From Marinibium conchae (GTDB lineage Bacteria > Pseudomonadota > Gammaproteobacteria > Enterobacterales > Alteromonadaceae), in contig NZ_JADNRN010000002.1 in assembly GCF_015595035.1 (NCBI RefSeq), positions 698,647 through 762,646 of the forward strand: DNA of 64,000 nt, given 5' to 3'. Made by a program: the position numbers and the translations under genes. The notes under the pieces were generated by a model, which worked only from the letters and a program-made list of their open reading frames with translations, made no database searches and was not told the DNA's origin. This document shows, piece after piece, positions 20,499 to 29,010 of this stretch; position 1 is the first letter of the stretch; every line of letters starts with the position of its first letter.

Positions 20499-21119
20499 GT
20501 GTGGATTTACCTCGCTCGGCATGCCGAAACGCTTGGCAACATAGCGCGAATTGTACAAAAACCTTCAACGCCACTATCAACGCTAGGCCCACATCAAGCT
20601 AATGCCTTTGCAAAAGTTTACGCAAACACAAACATTACAAAAATACTGTGCAGCGATTATGAAAGAGCACAACAAACGGCTTTGCCCCTTGCTGATGCCT
20701 TGGGTGTGAGCTTGACGCTGAAGCCAATGCTTCGAGAACGTGACTTTGGTGATCTTCGTGGGCTTGCCTATGATGACATTGACGCTGATTTCTTTGCACA
20801 AGACTATAAACCTGCAAATGGAGAAGCCTACCCACAATTTGTGGAGCGTATTCAGAAAGTTTGGGGAGAGCTTGTTGAACTAGCAAAGCAGCAATCAGAG
20901 CATGAGCATTTGCTTGTTATGACACATGGTTTGGTTGTGCGTTGTGTGCTCAGCGAAATTCTCAAGCTACCAGAGTCTATTTTGAGCACCATAGACGTCA
21001 AGAATACATGCGTGACGAAAATAAACTGCCATGATCTTAGCGACATGCCTTTATTATGCGATACCTCGCATTTAGACATTCACTCAGTAGCGCTGTCGAG
21101 TAACTTAGGCGCGGTTTAA
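20499..21119 (+). CDS. Histidine phosphatase family protein
   Basis: A phosphoglycerate-mutase-like phosphatase of about 206 residues. The catalytic histidine is in LARHAETLGN (an RHA rather than RHG variant), the second basic group in CSDYERAQQTA, the acid/base Glu in RERDFGDLRG, and the second catalytic His in VMTHGLVVR. The frame stays open to an ATG at 20433, but the extra 22 residues fit no family member; the GTG at 20499, eight bases after GGAG, leads straight into VWIYLARHAE and is chosen. Substrate is not predictable (sugar phosphates, nucleotides or proteins are all known). Confidence 0.78.
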   Translation: MWIYLARHAETLGNIARIVQKPSTPLSTLGPHQANAFAKVYANTNITKILCSDYERAQQTALPLADALGVSLTLKPMLRERDFGDLRGLAYDDIDADFFAQDYKPANGEAYPQFVERIQKVWGELVELAKQQSEHEHLLVMTHGLVVRCVLSEILKLPESILSTIDVKNTCVTKINCHDLSDMPLLCDTSHLDIHSVALSSNLGAV

Positions 21120-21126
21120 TCACCGC

Positions 21127-21225
21127 TGTCATCTCCATACTTTCTCCACATTATCTCCATCCTTTAACCTCATAGCTCCGTTATGGTGTTCGAGTACAGG
21201 TGAGACTGGTATAAAGGAGATGACA
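21127..21225. repeat. Long-spaced inverted repeat upstream of small Pro-rich gene
   Basis: TGTCATCTCC (21127-21136) and its exact complement GGAGATGACA (21216-21225), 79 bp apart. ATCTCCAT also recurs at about 21153. It could be a structured leader or an operator pair; no function is shown. Confidence 0.35.
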
Positions 21226-21321
21226 CAAGTAGGTGAATCAGAAGTATGGACTACAAGATGCATAAGAGGTTGTGAATGCCTAGTACACGCATAAACTTAA
21301 TTTAATTAAAAGGTAGATCCT

Positions 21322-21768
21322 ATGATTGATTCAATAAGCGGTAGCGCCAGTTTTCGGCCACCACCACCTCCAAAAAATTCATCCTCTAGTGAGCTTTCGA
21401 GTGAGCAAAGCGAGTTCATCGAAAAAACGCTTTCATCCTATGATGCAAATAAGCTTACTGAGCAAGACGCATCAGATATTGTTAATAGTTTCGCTGAAGC
21501 CGGAATAAAACCCAGTGCAGGTTTTGCAGATTTGCTTGCCGAATCTGGATTTGATGCAAGAGAACTTGGGGATTTAGCTGGAGTAGGGGGAGCACGCGAG
21601 CAACGACCACCACCACAGTCATCAGCAAGTAACTTGTCATCTGTTGTTGACTATCTTGATGGCCTTTCCGACACATCTTCGTCGGAAACCTCTGGAAGCC
21701 TAGCTGAAACTTTGAGCCAAAAATTTGGTTTGCCAGAGGGGCAGTCTCTTCTGAGCATTTATACTTAG
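21322..21768 (+). CDS. Small Pro/Ser-rich protein of unknown function
   Basis: A 148-residue acidic protein without signal peptide or membrane segment. It begins with a poly-proline run (RPPPPP, about 12-17), then an ordered helical segment (about 31-82: EQSEFIEKTLSSYDANKLTEQ, then DASDIVNSFAEAGIKP and FADLLAESGFDAREL), a second Pro-rich linker, and a C-terminal segment LAETLSQKFGLPEGQSLLSIYT. The pattern SYDxxxLTxxDAxxI with AGI and AGFD blocks recurs in hypothetical proteins of marine gammaproteobacteria as far as I recall; no function is known to me. An AAAAGG ribosome site precedes the ATG. Cytosolic scaffold or regulator would be a guess. Confidence 0.6.
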   Translation: MIDSISGSASFRPPPPPKNSSSSELSSEQSEFIEKTLSSYDANKLTEQDASDIVNSFAEAGIKPSAGFADLLAESGFDARELGDLAGVGGAREQRPPPQSSASNLSSVVDYLDGLSDTSSSETSGSLAETLSQKFGLPEGQSLLSIYT

Positions 21769-21819
21769 TTATTGTATAAAATTGGCTTTAATGTAGAGCT
21801 GAATTTATGAGAATATGGT

Positions 21820-21844
21820 CACCATCACCCTAACAGTGATGGTG
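21820..21844. terminator. Hairpin between convergent genes
   Basis: A perfect 9-bp stem CACCATCAC (21820-21828) / GTGATGGTG (21836-21844) with a 7-nt loop between two converging genes. A U-tract is lacking on both strands, so it is a probable rather than canonical terminator. Confidence 0.45.
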
Positions 21845-21878
21845 GCCTATTTATACAGTGCTCACGGTCGGCTATCAC

Positions 21879-22430
21879 TCACTTTTTTAGAGTCATGTGC
21901 ATATTAATTGTTTTGCTTACCCACTCTGCCTCGGGGTCGGATTCCATACCTATTTTGTATTTGAGGCGGTTGATGTCAAATTTTGCTTCGTAGCTATCGC
22001 CTTTGTCTTGCAGTACAAATACCACGGCTTGTTCAATACCTCTAAGCGTCAGTTTACCTTGTACTTCAAAGTCGCTACCTTTTGATATGATTGTCGTACT
22101 CTTGAATTTCCCTTTGGGGTGGTTTTTTACGTCAAACCAGTCACCCTCGGGCAAAGTACTGTCGTATGTGGCATCGCCAGTGTTCGCAGATCCAAGGTGG
22201 AATTCAGCTTCGATACTTGGCTTCTCTAGTGGTGGCAAACGCAGACTTCCTTGCCATTTTTCGAATATGCCAGAAAAGGTCATGCCAGCATGTTCGCCAG
22301 AGAATACAACCTCGCTGTCTTTCGAAGATACCTTGAGTGTTTCACGTGCCTGAAGCTGTGTAGCCATAAGCGCTAACAAAGATAATAGAACTAAGCTACT
22401 GGAGTTGATGATGCGTTGTCTGTATTTCAT
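21879..22430 (-). CDS. YceI family periplasmic protein
   Basis: A 183-residue protein with a signal peptide (about 1-28, cut near LQA) and a YceI lipocalin-like barrel: DSEVVFSGEHAGMTFSGIFEKWQGSL, WFDVKNHPKGKFKSTTI, GKLTLRGIEQAVVFVL. Known YceI proteins bind polyisoprenoids such as octaprenyl compounds. It is the last gene of a YceI / cytochrome b561 / YceI operon on the minus strand, the arrangement in which YceI proteins are often found. Confidence 0.88.
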   Translation of the reverse strand: MKYRQRIINSSSLVLLSLLALMATQLQARETLKVSSKDSEVVFSGEHAGMTFSGIFEKWQGSLRLPPLEKPSIEAEFHLGSANTGDATYDSTLPEGDWFDVKNHPKGKFKSTTIISKGSDFEVQGKLTLRGIEQAVVFVLQDKGDSYEAKFDINRLKYKIGMESDPEAEWVSKTINMHMTLKK

Positions 22431-22456
22431 TTCATCTCTTATTTAATAAAGGTTAA

Positions 22457-23038
22457 TTACTCGCTTGGTTTTTTACGCCACCACATGCGTGTGAGTAGGT
22501 TAATTTTATGTACTTTCTTGTGCCAAATGACAGCTGAAATATGCCCTATGATTAGTATAAATAGCGCGATGGCTGTAATCCAATGAGTGCTATTCGCGGC
22601 ACTTTCAATCGCTTTATTTCTAGCTACGCCAGATATATGGGGCCATTTTATCCAATCAACAAAGACAAAAGTAGGTAAGCCAAATGGGCTAGCCGATACC
22701 ATTAGCCAGCCCGAGAGTGGCATTAGCACCAAGGCAGTGTAAAGTGCTATGTGGCCTAATGTTGCTTTTTTAAGGTCGCTAGCACTCAACTCAGAGGGCG
22801 GAGTAGGCGATGTTGTCAATAATCTAACTGCAATTCGCACTACGATTGCCCAGAGCATGACGACACCAGCCGCCTTATGTATCTGAAAAAGCTTGTATTG
22901 TTCAGCTTTACTCATCTCCACATAGACCATCATTATGCCACTGATAAACATAAATATCAGACCCAATACGACGGCCCAATGCAACACAATACTAATACTG
23001 TGGTAGCGAGAAGGCACTGAGTGTAAAGCGCTGGCCAT
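22457..23038 (-). CDS. Cytochrome b561 family membrane protein
   Basis: A 193-residue four-helix membrane protein. Candidate heme-ligand histidines lie in the four membrane helices (LHWAVVLG, FQIHKAAGVVMLW, GHIALYTALVLMP and HWITAIALFILIIGHISAVIWH). It likely moves electrons between quinol and the periplasm. The frame can be extended to a TTG at 23053, but AAGG would abut that codon; the ATG at 23038, just after the upstream yceI stop, is preferred. Placed between two yceI genes. Confidence 0.88.
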   Translation of the reverse strand: MASALHSVPSRYHSISIVLHWAVVLGLIFMFISGIMMVYVEMSKAEQYKLFQIHKAAGVVMLWAIVVRIAVRLLTTSPTPPSELSASDLKKATLGHIALYTALVLMPLSGWLMVSASPFGLPTFVFVDWIKWPHISGVARNKAIESAANSTHWITAIALFILIIGHISAVIWHKKVHKINLLTRMWWRKKPSE

Positions 23039-23042
23039 CAGA

Positions 23043-23675
23043 TTAATCGTCAACCTTTGCGAACTCGCCTTCGATCATCACTTCAACATTGTCGCCAATG
23101 CTTGGTACATACTTGCTCATACCCCAATCAGACCGTTTGATAATGGTCGTGGCCGAAAAGCCCATGGTAGGTTTGCCACTGAAAGGCTGGCGAAGCATTG
23201 CGCCATTGAACTCAACATCTAGGCTGACAGCTTTGGTTACACCTAAGAACGTCAACTCACCCTGCATTACTGCTGTTTTTTCACCTGTCATGTCGATTGA
23301 GGTTGACCGAAAATCAATTGAGGGGTAGTCGGCTGCATTGAACCAACCTTTTTCTGTCGCCAGCACCATGTTGAAGTCTTTTTCTTCGGCGTTTGGATAG
23401 GCTGTTTGAATCGACATTGGATTGATAGACGCAGTGACGACCGACTTTTCAAGATTTGATGGATCAAACTGAATATTGGCATCAAAATCAGCAAAGCGTG
23501 CCACGTAATCAGATAATCCCAAATGCGACACTTTCCATACAACTGACGCATGGCTGAGGTCGACTGCATAATCTCCTTTGGGCATATCATTGAACGGGCT
23601 CTTGGCAAAGACCCATGAAATACAACCTACAAGACTTATCGTCGTAGTTAACAATATAATTTTAAGTGCTTTCAT
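23043..23675 (-). CDS. YceI family periplasmic protein
   Basis: A 210-residue YceI protein, first of the operon. Signal or anchor segment at about 5-24, then DLSHASVVWKVSHLGLSDYVARFADFDANIQFD, a WFNAADYPSIDFRST motif, GELTFLGVTKAVSLDVEF and the C-terminal SKYVPSIGDNVEVMIEGEFAK. It shares only the fold pattern with the downstream YceI protein, so the two are probably diverged paralogues with separate ligands. Its start faces glnA across a 0.5-kb region. Confidence 0.9.
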   Translation of the reverse strand: MKALKIILLTTTISLVGCISWVFAKSPFNDMPKGDYAVDLSHASVVWKVSHLGLSDYVARFADFDANIQFDPSNLEKSVVTASINPMSIQTAYPNAEEKDFNMVLATEKGWFNAADYPSIDFRSTSIDMTGEKTAVMQGELTFLGVTKAVSLDVEFNGAMLRQPFSGKPTMGFSATTIIKRSDWGMSKYVPSIGDNVEVMIEGEFAKVDD

Positions 23676-23949
23676 TCTTACTCCATTTTTTCTGATGACT
23701 TCTCATTATTTGAGAACTTTTTCCAAACATCTGTGCTTTTTGTGGCGAAGGTGGCTTGGCAGCTTCGTCTGAGTGTCTGTTTGTATTCGTCTATGGCTAT
23801 TGTGGTATGCATGTCCTAGACCGACAAGTTGGTAAAACAACTTCAGCTCAACAACCAACATTTTAGCTCAATATCGTTATTTTTGTGCTTCAAGAACTTA
23901 ATACTCTAAAATGAGCAAAAGGTTGCAATAACGCCCACTGTCTTTTTTT

Positions 23950-23987
23950 TGCTTCATCTTGGTGCGGTGGTGTATCTTTGTGGTGCA
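23950..23987 (+). promoter_or_regulatory. Two NtrC-like enhancer sites for glnA
   Basis: Compared with the NtrC consensus TGCACY-N5-GGTGCA, the sequences TGCTTC-ATCTT-GGTGCG (23950-23966) and TGTATC-TTTGT-GGTGCA (23971-23987) match 9 and 10 of 12 positions. Centres are 21 bp apart, two helical turns on one face. They lie about 107 and 128 bp before the expected sigma-54 start site, close to the enhancer positions known at E. coli glnAp2. Confidence 0.6.
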
Positions 23988-24060
23988 ATAAAGTTGCCAT
24001 CGTGAGCTAAGATTTCGCGGCCAGGCGAGTGTTATTAAGGCTTGTTATTAGATGACTATC

Positions 24061-24076
24061 TGGCATGATAATCGCT
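24061..24076 (+). promoter_or_regulatory. Sigma-54 promoter of glnA
   Basis: TGGCAT-N5-TCGCT matches the sigma-54 consensus TGGCAC-N5-TTGCW with the essential GG (24062-24063) and GC (24074-24075) correctly spaced. Expected transcript start is near 24087, about 100 nt before the glnA ATG, with NtrC-like sites at enhancer distance. Confidence 0.65.
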
Positions 24077-24186
24077 TATGGGTTACCAGAGCTATACGAA
24101 CACCCAAGAATGGTAAACGTAAAATAGTTTTTGATTTTGTAGCGAAGGACTTTCACTACAACGACATTTAAATATTGGAGGACATT

Positions 24187-25596
24187 ATGTCAATTGAGTC
24201 GGCATTAGAACTTATTAAAGAAAGCGAAGCGAAATTTGTAGATTTACGCTTTACAGACACAAAAGGTAAAGAGCAACACGTTTCAATTCCTACGCACCAA
24301 ATCGATGAAGACTTCTTTGAAGAAGGTAAAATGTTCGACGGTTCTTCAATTGCTGGCTGGAAAGGTATTAACGAATCTGACATGGTTCTTATGCCTGACG
24401 CGACCACTGCTGTACTCGACCCCTTTGCTGAAGAGCCACAAGTAAACATCACTTGTGACATCTTAGAGCCGTCTACTATGCAAGGTTACGACCGCGACCC
24501 ACGCTCTGTAGCAAAACGCGCTGAAGAGTATTTGAAGTCGACCGGTATTGGTGACACTGTATTGTTTGGTCCTGAGCCAGAATTTTTCTTATTTGATGAT
24601 GTTCGTTTCCACACAGACATGTCAGGTTCTTTCTACAAAATTGATTCAGAAGAAGCTAGCTGGAACTCTGGTGCCGAATTCGAAGGCGGCAACAAAGGCC
24701 ACCGTCCTGGCGTTAAAGGTGGTTACTTCCCAGTAGCACCTGTTGATTCAGCTCACGATACTCGTACAGCAATGTGCTTGGTTATGGAAGAAATGGGCTT
24801 AGTTGTTGAAGCGCATCACCACGAAGTTGCTACCGCTGGCCAAAATGAAATCGCTTGCCAGTTCAACACCATGGTTAAGAAAGCTGACGAAATTCAAATT
24901 TATAAGTATGTTGTGCACAACGTTGCTGACGCTTACGGACAAACAGCAACCTTCATGCCGAAGCCGCTTGTAGGTGATAATGGTTCTGGTATGCACTGTC
25001 ACCAATCAATCGGTAAAGATGGCAAGAACATCTTCGCTGGTGACAAATATGCAGGTCTTTCTGAAGAGGCATTGTTCTATATTGGTGGTATTATTAAGCA
25101 CGCTAAAGCAATCAATGCTTTTGCAAATGCGTCAACCAACTCTTACAAGCGTTTGGTTCCAGGTTTTGAAGCGCCAGTTATGCTAGCTTATTCAGCTCGT
25201 AACCGTTCAGCTTCTATCCGTATTCCATTCGTTACTAGCGACAAAGCTCGTCGTATTGAAGTACGTTTCCCTGACCCAACAGCTAACCCATACTTGGCAT
25301 TCACTGCAATGCTTATGGCTGGTCTTGACGGGATCAAGAATAAGATCCATCCTGGCGAGTCTATGGACAAAGATCTATACGACCTACCTGCAGAAGAAGC
25401 AGCGCAAATACCACAAGTGGCAAGTTCACTTGAAGAAGCACTTGCAGCACTAGATGCAGATCGCGACTTCTTAACTGCTGGTGGCGTAATGAGTGACGAC
25501 ATGATCGACGCTTACATTGCATTAAAATCTGATGAAGTTGAAAAGCTTAACATGACAACTCACCCTGTTGAGTTCGAAATGTACTACAGCGTATAA
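24187..25596 (+). CDS. glnA: Glutamine synthetase, type I (GSI-beta)
   Basis: A 469-residue glutamine synthetase that makes glutamine from glutamate, ammonia and ATP as a dodecamer. Metal and substrate motifs include [20 protein letters not shown], the [13 protein letters not shown] ammonium/glutamate region and the [12 protein letters not shown] loop. The adenylylation tyrosine is Tyr398 in DLYDLPAEE, so GlnE-type covalent control is expected. The frame is open from an ATG at 24175, but the ATG at 24187 follows TGGAGG at ideal distance and gives exactly the E. coli length. Expressed from a sigma-54 promoter with NtrC-like enhancers. Confidence 0.98.
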   Translation: MSIESALELIKESEAKFVDLRFTDTKGKEQHVSIPTHQIDEDFFEEGKMFDGSSIAGWKGINESDMVLMPDATTAVLDPFAEEPQVNITCDILEPSTMQGYDRDPRSVAKRAEEYLKSTGIGDTVLFGPEPEFFLFDDVRFHTDMSGSFYKIDSEEASWNSGAEFEGGNKGHRPGVKGGYFPVAPVDSAHDTRTAMCLVMEEMGLVVEAHHHEVATAGQNEIACQFNTMVKKADEIQIYKYVVHNVADAYGQTATFMPKPLVGDNGSGMHCHQSIGKDGKNIFAGDKYAGLSEEALFYIGGIIKHAKAINAFANASTNSYKRLVPGFEAPVMLAYSARNRSASIRIPFVTSDKARRIEVRFPDPTANPYLAFTAMLMAGLDGIKNKIHPGESMDKDLYDLPAEEAAQIPQVASSLEEALAALDADRDFLTAGGVMSDDMIDAYIALKSDEVEKLNMTTHPVEFEMYYSV

Positions 25597-25674
25597 GCGC
25601 TTAGGCTTAACTGATTTGTTAGGTCATTCTTTATGAATATAGACTGAACTTATCGGAAAGACTTAAAAAATGCT

Positions 25675-25704
25675 AAAGCCTGTCTCGACAGGCTTTTTTT
25701 TTTT
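25675..25704 (+). terminator. Rho-independent terminator of glnA
   Basis: AAAGCCTGT (25675-25683) pairs with ACAGGCTTT (25688-25696) around a CTCG tetraloop; a run of more than ten T follows. It lies 79 bp after glnA and separates it from the DUF4124 gene. Confidence 0.93.
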
Positions 25705-25728
25705 CGATAAAAGACTACAATGTAGACT

Positions 25729-26280
25729 ATGAATAAGATTACCCATTTAAAAAACGCTGTTCTAATGACTTGCCTAGCCTCGGCTATGCTGCTTTCATCT
25801 CCTGTGTCTGCAGGTAAGATTTATAAAACCATCAATAAAGATGGCACAGTAACTTATTCCGATACTCCCTCTCCTGGTGCAATCGAAGTAGATTTTTCGT
25901 CAAATACCACCACTGTTGTTGAAAACCCTATAGCCAAAACTAAACAAGCTAAAGTGATAACGAAGAAGAAGACCGTTCAGTACAGTTTGAATGTATCTTC
26001 GCCTAGCCCTGGAGCAACCGTGCGTAATACAAGCGGCACGGTTAACATCAGCGCGTCAATTTCGCCAAGTGCTAAAGGTTATTTTGAACTAAGCCTACAA
26101 GATAAAAAACTGCGCTCTACCTCAGGTATATTCACTGTTGAAGACCTGCAGCGAGGCGAGTATTCCTACCAAATAAATTTCGTTGAGACTTCAGGCAAGG
26201 TAATTGCATCGTCGGAAGTAAGACGCTTTTTTATTCACAAACCATCTGTGCTTATTAAGCCTCAAAATAATTCAAATTAA
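25729..26280 (+). CDS. DUF4124 domain protein, exported
   Basis: A 183-residue protein with a signal peptide (hydrophobic 11-27, cut near VSAG). A DUF4124 module follows (GKIYKTINKDGTVTYSDTPSPG, about 28-50), then an Ig-like beta region (about 85-175: NVSSPSPGATVRNTSGTVNIS onward). The function of DUF4124 is unknown; it is common in periplasmic proteins. It sits between glnA and glnL with its own terminated upstream neighbour, so it is probably a separate transcription unit, though the position suggests nitrogen-linked expression (inference). Confidence 0.8.
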   Translation: MNKITHLKNAVLMTCLASAMLLSSPVSAGKIYKTINKDGTVTYSDTPSPGAIEVDFSSNTTTVVENPIAKTKQAKVITKKKTVQYSLNVSSPSPGATVRNTSGTVNISASISPSAKGYFELSLQDKKLRSTSGIFTVEDLQRGEYSYQINFVETSGKVIASSEVRRFFIHKPSVLIKPQNNSN

Positions 26281-26385
26281 GCTTATCTGCTAGCAAACTA
26301 CTTAGCCACAAGCCTACGGTGCCTATGGTGAGGTTTTTCCTTTGTTGTGCAGACATTGCGTTTAACATTGACTAATATAGTGCGT

Positions 26386-26402
26386 TGCACAGATATGGTG
26401 CA
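26386..26402. promoter_or_regulatory. NtrC operator before glnL
   Basis: TGCACAGATATGGTGCA matches the NtrC consensus TGCACY-N5-GGTGCA at 11 of 12 positions, with perfect 5-bp dyad arms. A TAATAT -10-like element lies just upstream (26373-26378), so bound NtrC would sit over the start region of the glnLG transcript and repress, as is known at E. coli glnLp. Confidence 0.7.
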
Positions 26403-26417
26403 TTGCGCGAGGGCGAT

Positions 26418-27515
26418 ATGGAAGACAGACTAGCATCACTAAATTTATCACCAATTGAGCTGAGAAATATGCTCAAAACCGTTGTGATCATCATGGATGA
26501 GCATTTTGACATCTTGTATGTGAACGATGCCGCCTTAGCCCTGCTTGAAACTGGCCTTAAACAGATCCACGATAAAAAGTTTTATGATTTTTTCTTAGAT
26601 GATGGTTTGGAGCGCAGCACTTTTGAGGATGCCATCAAAAACCGTGAAGATTTCAGTGAAACTGAAGTGCAGCTATGTTTTAAAGATGGCAGGTGTGTAT
26701 TAACCGATATTACGGCAACTTGCTTCAATCTTGACGATCAGCGCTTGATGTTGCTTGAAATACGGCAAATTGATAAACAAAAGAAAATTACTCAAGAAAC
26801 ACAGCAACATGCACAACAGCGTGCGGCGAGAGAACTTGTTCGCGGGCTAGCGCATGAAATTAAAAACCCGCTTGGTGGCATCAGAGGCGCCGCACAGCTT
26901 TTGGAAAAAGAACTTGATAACCCTGAGCATAAAGAGTTCACGCAAATGATCGTGGATCAATCAGACCGCTTGCGCAACTTAGTTGATCGCTTGTTAGGGC
27001 CGAACTCTTTACCTCAATTTTCATGGGTAAATATTCACGCAATTATTGAAAAAGTGCGCTCAGTTATTGAGTTAGATGTTAGTCACAACATTATATTTTC
27101 GCGCGACTATGATGTGTCAATACCAGAGCTCTACGTTGACCCAGATATGTTGCAACAAGCACTGTTAAATATTGCCAGAAATAGTATGCAAGCCATGAAT
27201 TCAGCGAAGACCGTTAACGCTGCTATTACCCTAAAGACAAGGGTGGAACGTCAATCAGTTATTAAAGGCAAGAGACACGGTTTGTGCGCTTTGATTAGCA
27301 TTATTGATAATGGACCAGGTATTCCAAGAGAACTGAAAGACACACTTTTTTACCCAATGGTTACCACTAAGAAAAACGGCAACGGTTTAGGCTTATCAAT
27401 AGCACAAACACTTACAGATCATCATGATGGCAAAATCGATGTAGAGAGCTACCCCGGCTACACCGAATTTACGCTGTATTTGCCAATCAGAAAAAGGACG
27501 GATACTTATGAATGA
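26418..27515 (+). CDS. glnL: Nitrogen regulation sensor kinase/phosphatase NtrB
   Basis: A 365-residue cytosolic histidine kinase. An N-terminal PAS domain (about 10-115, VVIIMDEHFDILYVNDAALALLETG) is followed by the H-box RGLAHEIKNPLGGIRGAAQLL (phospho-His at about 146) and an HATPase domain with N-box ARNSMQAM, G1 IDNGPGIP and G2 GNGLGLSIAQ. It phosphorylates NtrC when nitrogen is short and dephosphorylates it with PII. An upstream TTG (26385) would start inside the NtrC operator; the ATG at 26418 after GAGGG is chosen. It overlaps glnG by 8 bp. Confidence 0.95.
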   Translation: MEDRLASLNLSPIELRNMLKTVVIIMDEHFDILYVNDAALALLETGLKQIHDKKFYDFFLDDGLERSTFEDAIKNREDFSETEVQLCFKDGRCVLTDITATCFNLDDQRLMLLEIRQIDKQKKITQETQQHAQQRAARELVRGLAHEIKNPLGGIRGAAQLLEKELDNPEHKEFTQMIVDQSDRLRNLVDRLLGPNSLPQFSWVNIHAIIEKVRSVIELDVSHNIIFSRDYDVSIPELYVDPDMLQQALLNIARNSMQAMNSAKTVNAAITLKTRVERQSVIKGKRHGLCALISIIDNGPGIPRELKDTLFYPMVTTKKNGNGLGLSIAQTLTDHHDGKIDVESYPGYTEFTLYLPIRKRTDTYE

Positions 27516-28914
27516 ACCAGTATGGATAGTTGACGACGACAGTTCGATAAGATGGGTGCTGCAAAAGGCTTTGCAAGCAGCCAATATTGCCTGTGTTAGT
27601 TTTGAGAACCCAGAAGACCTGTTATTACAGATTCAATCAGGTCAGTCACCGCAAATCGTGATTTCAGATGTAAAAATGCCACAAATGGACGGCATGACTT
27701 TGCTGAATGAAATTCATCAACACTACCCTGATATGCCCGTAATTATTATGACGGCTCACTCCGACCTAGACAGCGCTGTAAACGCCTATCAAGGTGGTGC
27801 GTTTGAATATTTACCAAAGCCCTTCGACGTTGACGAAGCAGTTACCCTTACGAAAAGAGCTATTGAGCATGCCAACGAGCAAAATAAGCTAAAGCAAGTA
27901 AAGCAAGAGAGCCCAACTGCTGAAATTATTGGTGAAGCGCCGGCAATGCAGGAAGTGTTTAGAGCCGTGGGACGCCTATCTCGCTCTTCTATCAGTGTGT
28001 TAATCAATGGGCAGTCAGGCACGGGTAAAGAGCTCGTCGCGCATGCTTTACATAAACATAGTCCAAGGGCAAGCAATACCTTCGTGGCCTTAAATATGGC
28101 AGCTATTCCAGCGGATCTTGTTGAGTCAGAATTGTTTGGCCATGAAAAAGGTGCATTTACAGGCGCTGCAGCTGCCAGGCAAGGGCGTTTTGAGCAAGCA
28201 AATGGCGGTACCTTATTTTTGGACGAAATAGGTGATATGCCAATTGATGTGCAAACCCGACTATTACGCGTTCTTGCCGATGGGCAGTTTTATCGCGTGG
28301 GGGGGCACAACCCAGTGAGTGTTGATGTAAGAATTATTGCCGCGACTCACCAAAACCTAGAAAAACGGGTTGCGGAGGGTAAATTCCGAGAAGACTTGTA
28401 CCATCGTCTAAATGTGATACGCATTCATATTCCGTCTCTGAACGAGAGACGCGAAGACATTCCCATTTTGGCATCTCACTTCTTAGTCAAAGCAGCAAAA
28501 GAGTTGGGTGTTGAGGGCAAAGTACTTAGCAAAGCTGCTGCAAAAACACTGTCTCAACTGAGCTGGCCAGGCAATGTACGACAACTAGAAAATACCTGCA
28601 GATGGTTAACGGTAATGGCCAGCGGCCAAGAGATCCACCCGAATGATCTTCCCCCCGAGCTGATGGCGGGGCCAGATGAGCTTATGCCAGCTAATCCCGA
28701 AGGTGATTGGGCATCTTTGTTATCCACCTGGGCCGACGAGCAACTGAGCTCTGGTAAAGACAATATATTGGCCGATGCAGTAGGGACTTTCGAAAAGATA
28801 CTGCTTGAGAGAGCACTCAAATATACCCACGGGCATAAACAAGATGCAGCTAAGAAGCTAGGTTGGGGGAGAAACACTCTTACTCGTAAGCTGAAAGAAC
28901 TTGATATTGAATAG
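27508..28914 (+). CDS. glnG: Nitrogen regulator NtrC, sigma-54 activator
   Basis: A 468-residue response regulator with all three NtrC parts. The receiver domain (1-120) has the phospho-acceptor Asp54 in ISDVKMPQMDG. The AAA+ domain (about 140-380) has Walker A GQSGTGKE, the sigma-54 contact loop EKGAFTGA, Walker B GGTLFLDEIG and the arginine-finger region. A Fis-type helix-turn-helix ends the protein (AAKKLGWGRNTLTRKLKELDI). Phosphorylated NtrC activates glnA-type promoters; matching sites are seen at glnA and glnL in this window. Confidence 0.97.
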   Translation: MNEPVWIVDDDSSIRWVLQKALQAANIACVSFENPEDLLLQIQSGQSPQIVISDVKMPQMDGMTLLNEIHQHYPDMPVIIMTAHSDLDSAVNAYQGGAFEYLPKPFDVDEAVTLTKRAIEHANEQNKLKQVKQESPTAEIIGEAPAMQEVFRAVGRLSRSSISVLINGQSGTGKELVAHALHKHSPRASNTFVALNMAAIPADLVESELFGHEKGAFTGAAAARQGRFEQANGGTLFLDEIGDMPIDVQTRLLRVLADGQFYRVGGHNPVSVDVRIIAATHQNLEKRVAEGKFREDLYHRLNVIRIHIPSLNERREDIPILASHFLVKAAKELGVEGKVLSKAAAKTLSQLSWPGNVRQLENTCRWLTVMASGQEIHPNDLPPELMAGPDELMPANPEGDWASLLSTWADEQLSSGKDNILADAVGTFEKILLERALKYTHGHKQDAAKKLGWGRNTLTRKLKELDIE

Positions 28915-28941
28915 TTTTGGCAAAGCTTTTAGCTCTACATG

Positions 28942-28980
28942 TAAAAAGCCGACGAATCTACGAGCTTAGAAACGTCGGCT
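28942..28980 (-). terminator. Terminator of the large TonB receptor gene
   Basis: AGCCGACG (28947-28954) pairs with CGTCGGCT (28973-28980) across an 18-nt loop; on the minus strand a five-U tail follows. It is 31 bp past the receptor stop and may also serve glnG from the other side. Confidence 0.75.
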
Positions 28981-29010
28981 ACAGGGACTAACTGCTAAAT
29001 TGTTATCCGC

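Larger units (their letters stand above)
23676..24186. promoter_or_regulatory. Intergenic control region, yceI operon / glnA
   Basis: A 511-bp gene-free region between divergent units. The glnA-proximal half holds two NtrC-like sites (23950-23987), a sigma-54 type promoter (24061-24076) and a leader of about 100 nt. The yceI-proximal half is AT-rich without an obvious motif or gene. Confidence 0.6.

Noticed and set aside
23979-23996. TGGTGCAATAAAGTTGCC as a second sigma-54 promoter for glnA
   Set aside because: The GG to GC distance is two bases too long; the sequence is better explained as the right half of an NtrC site.
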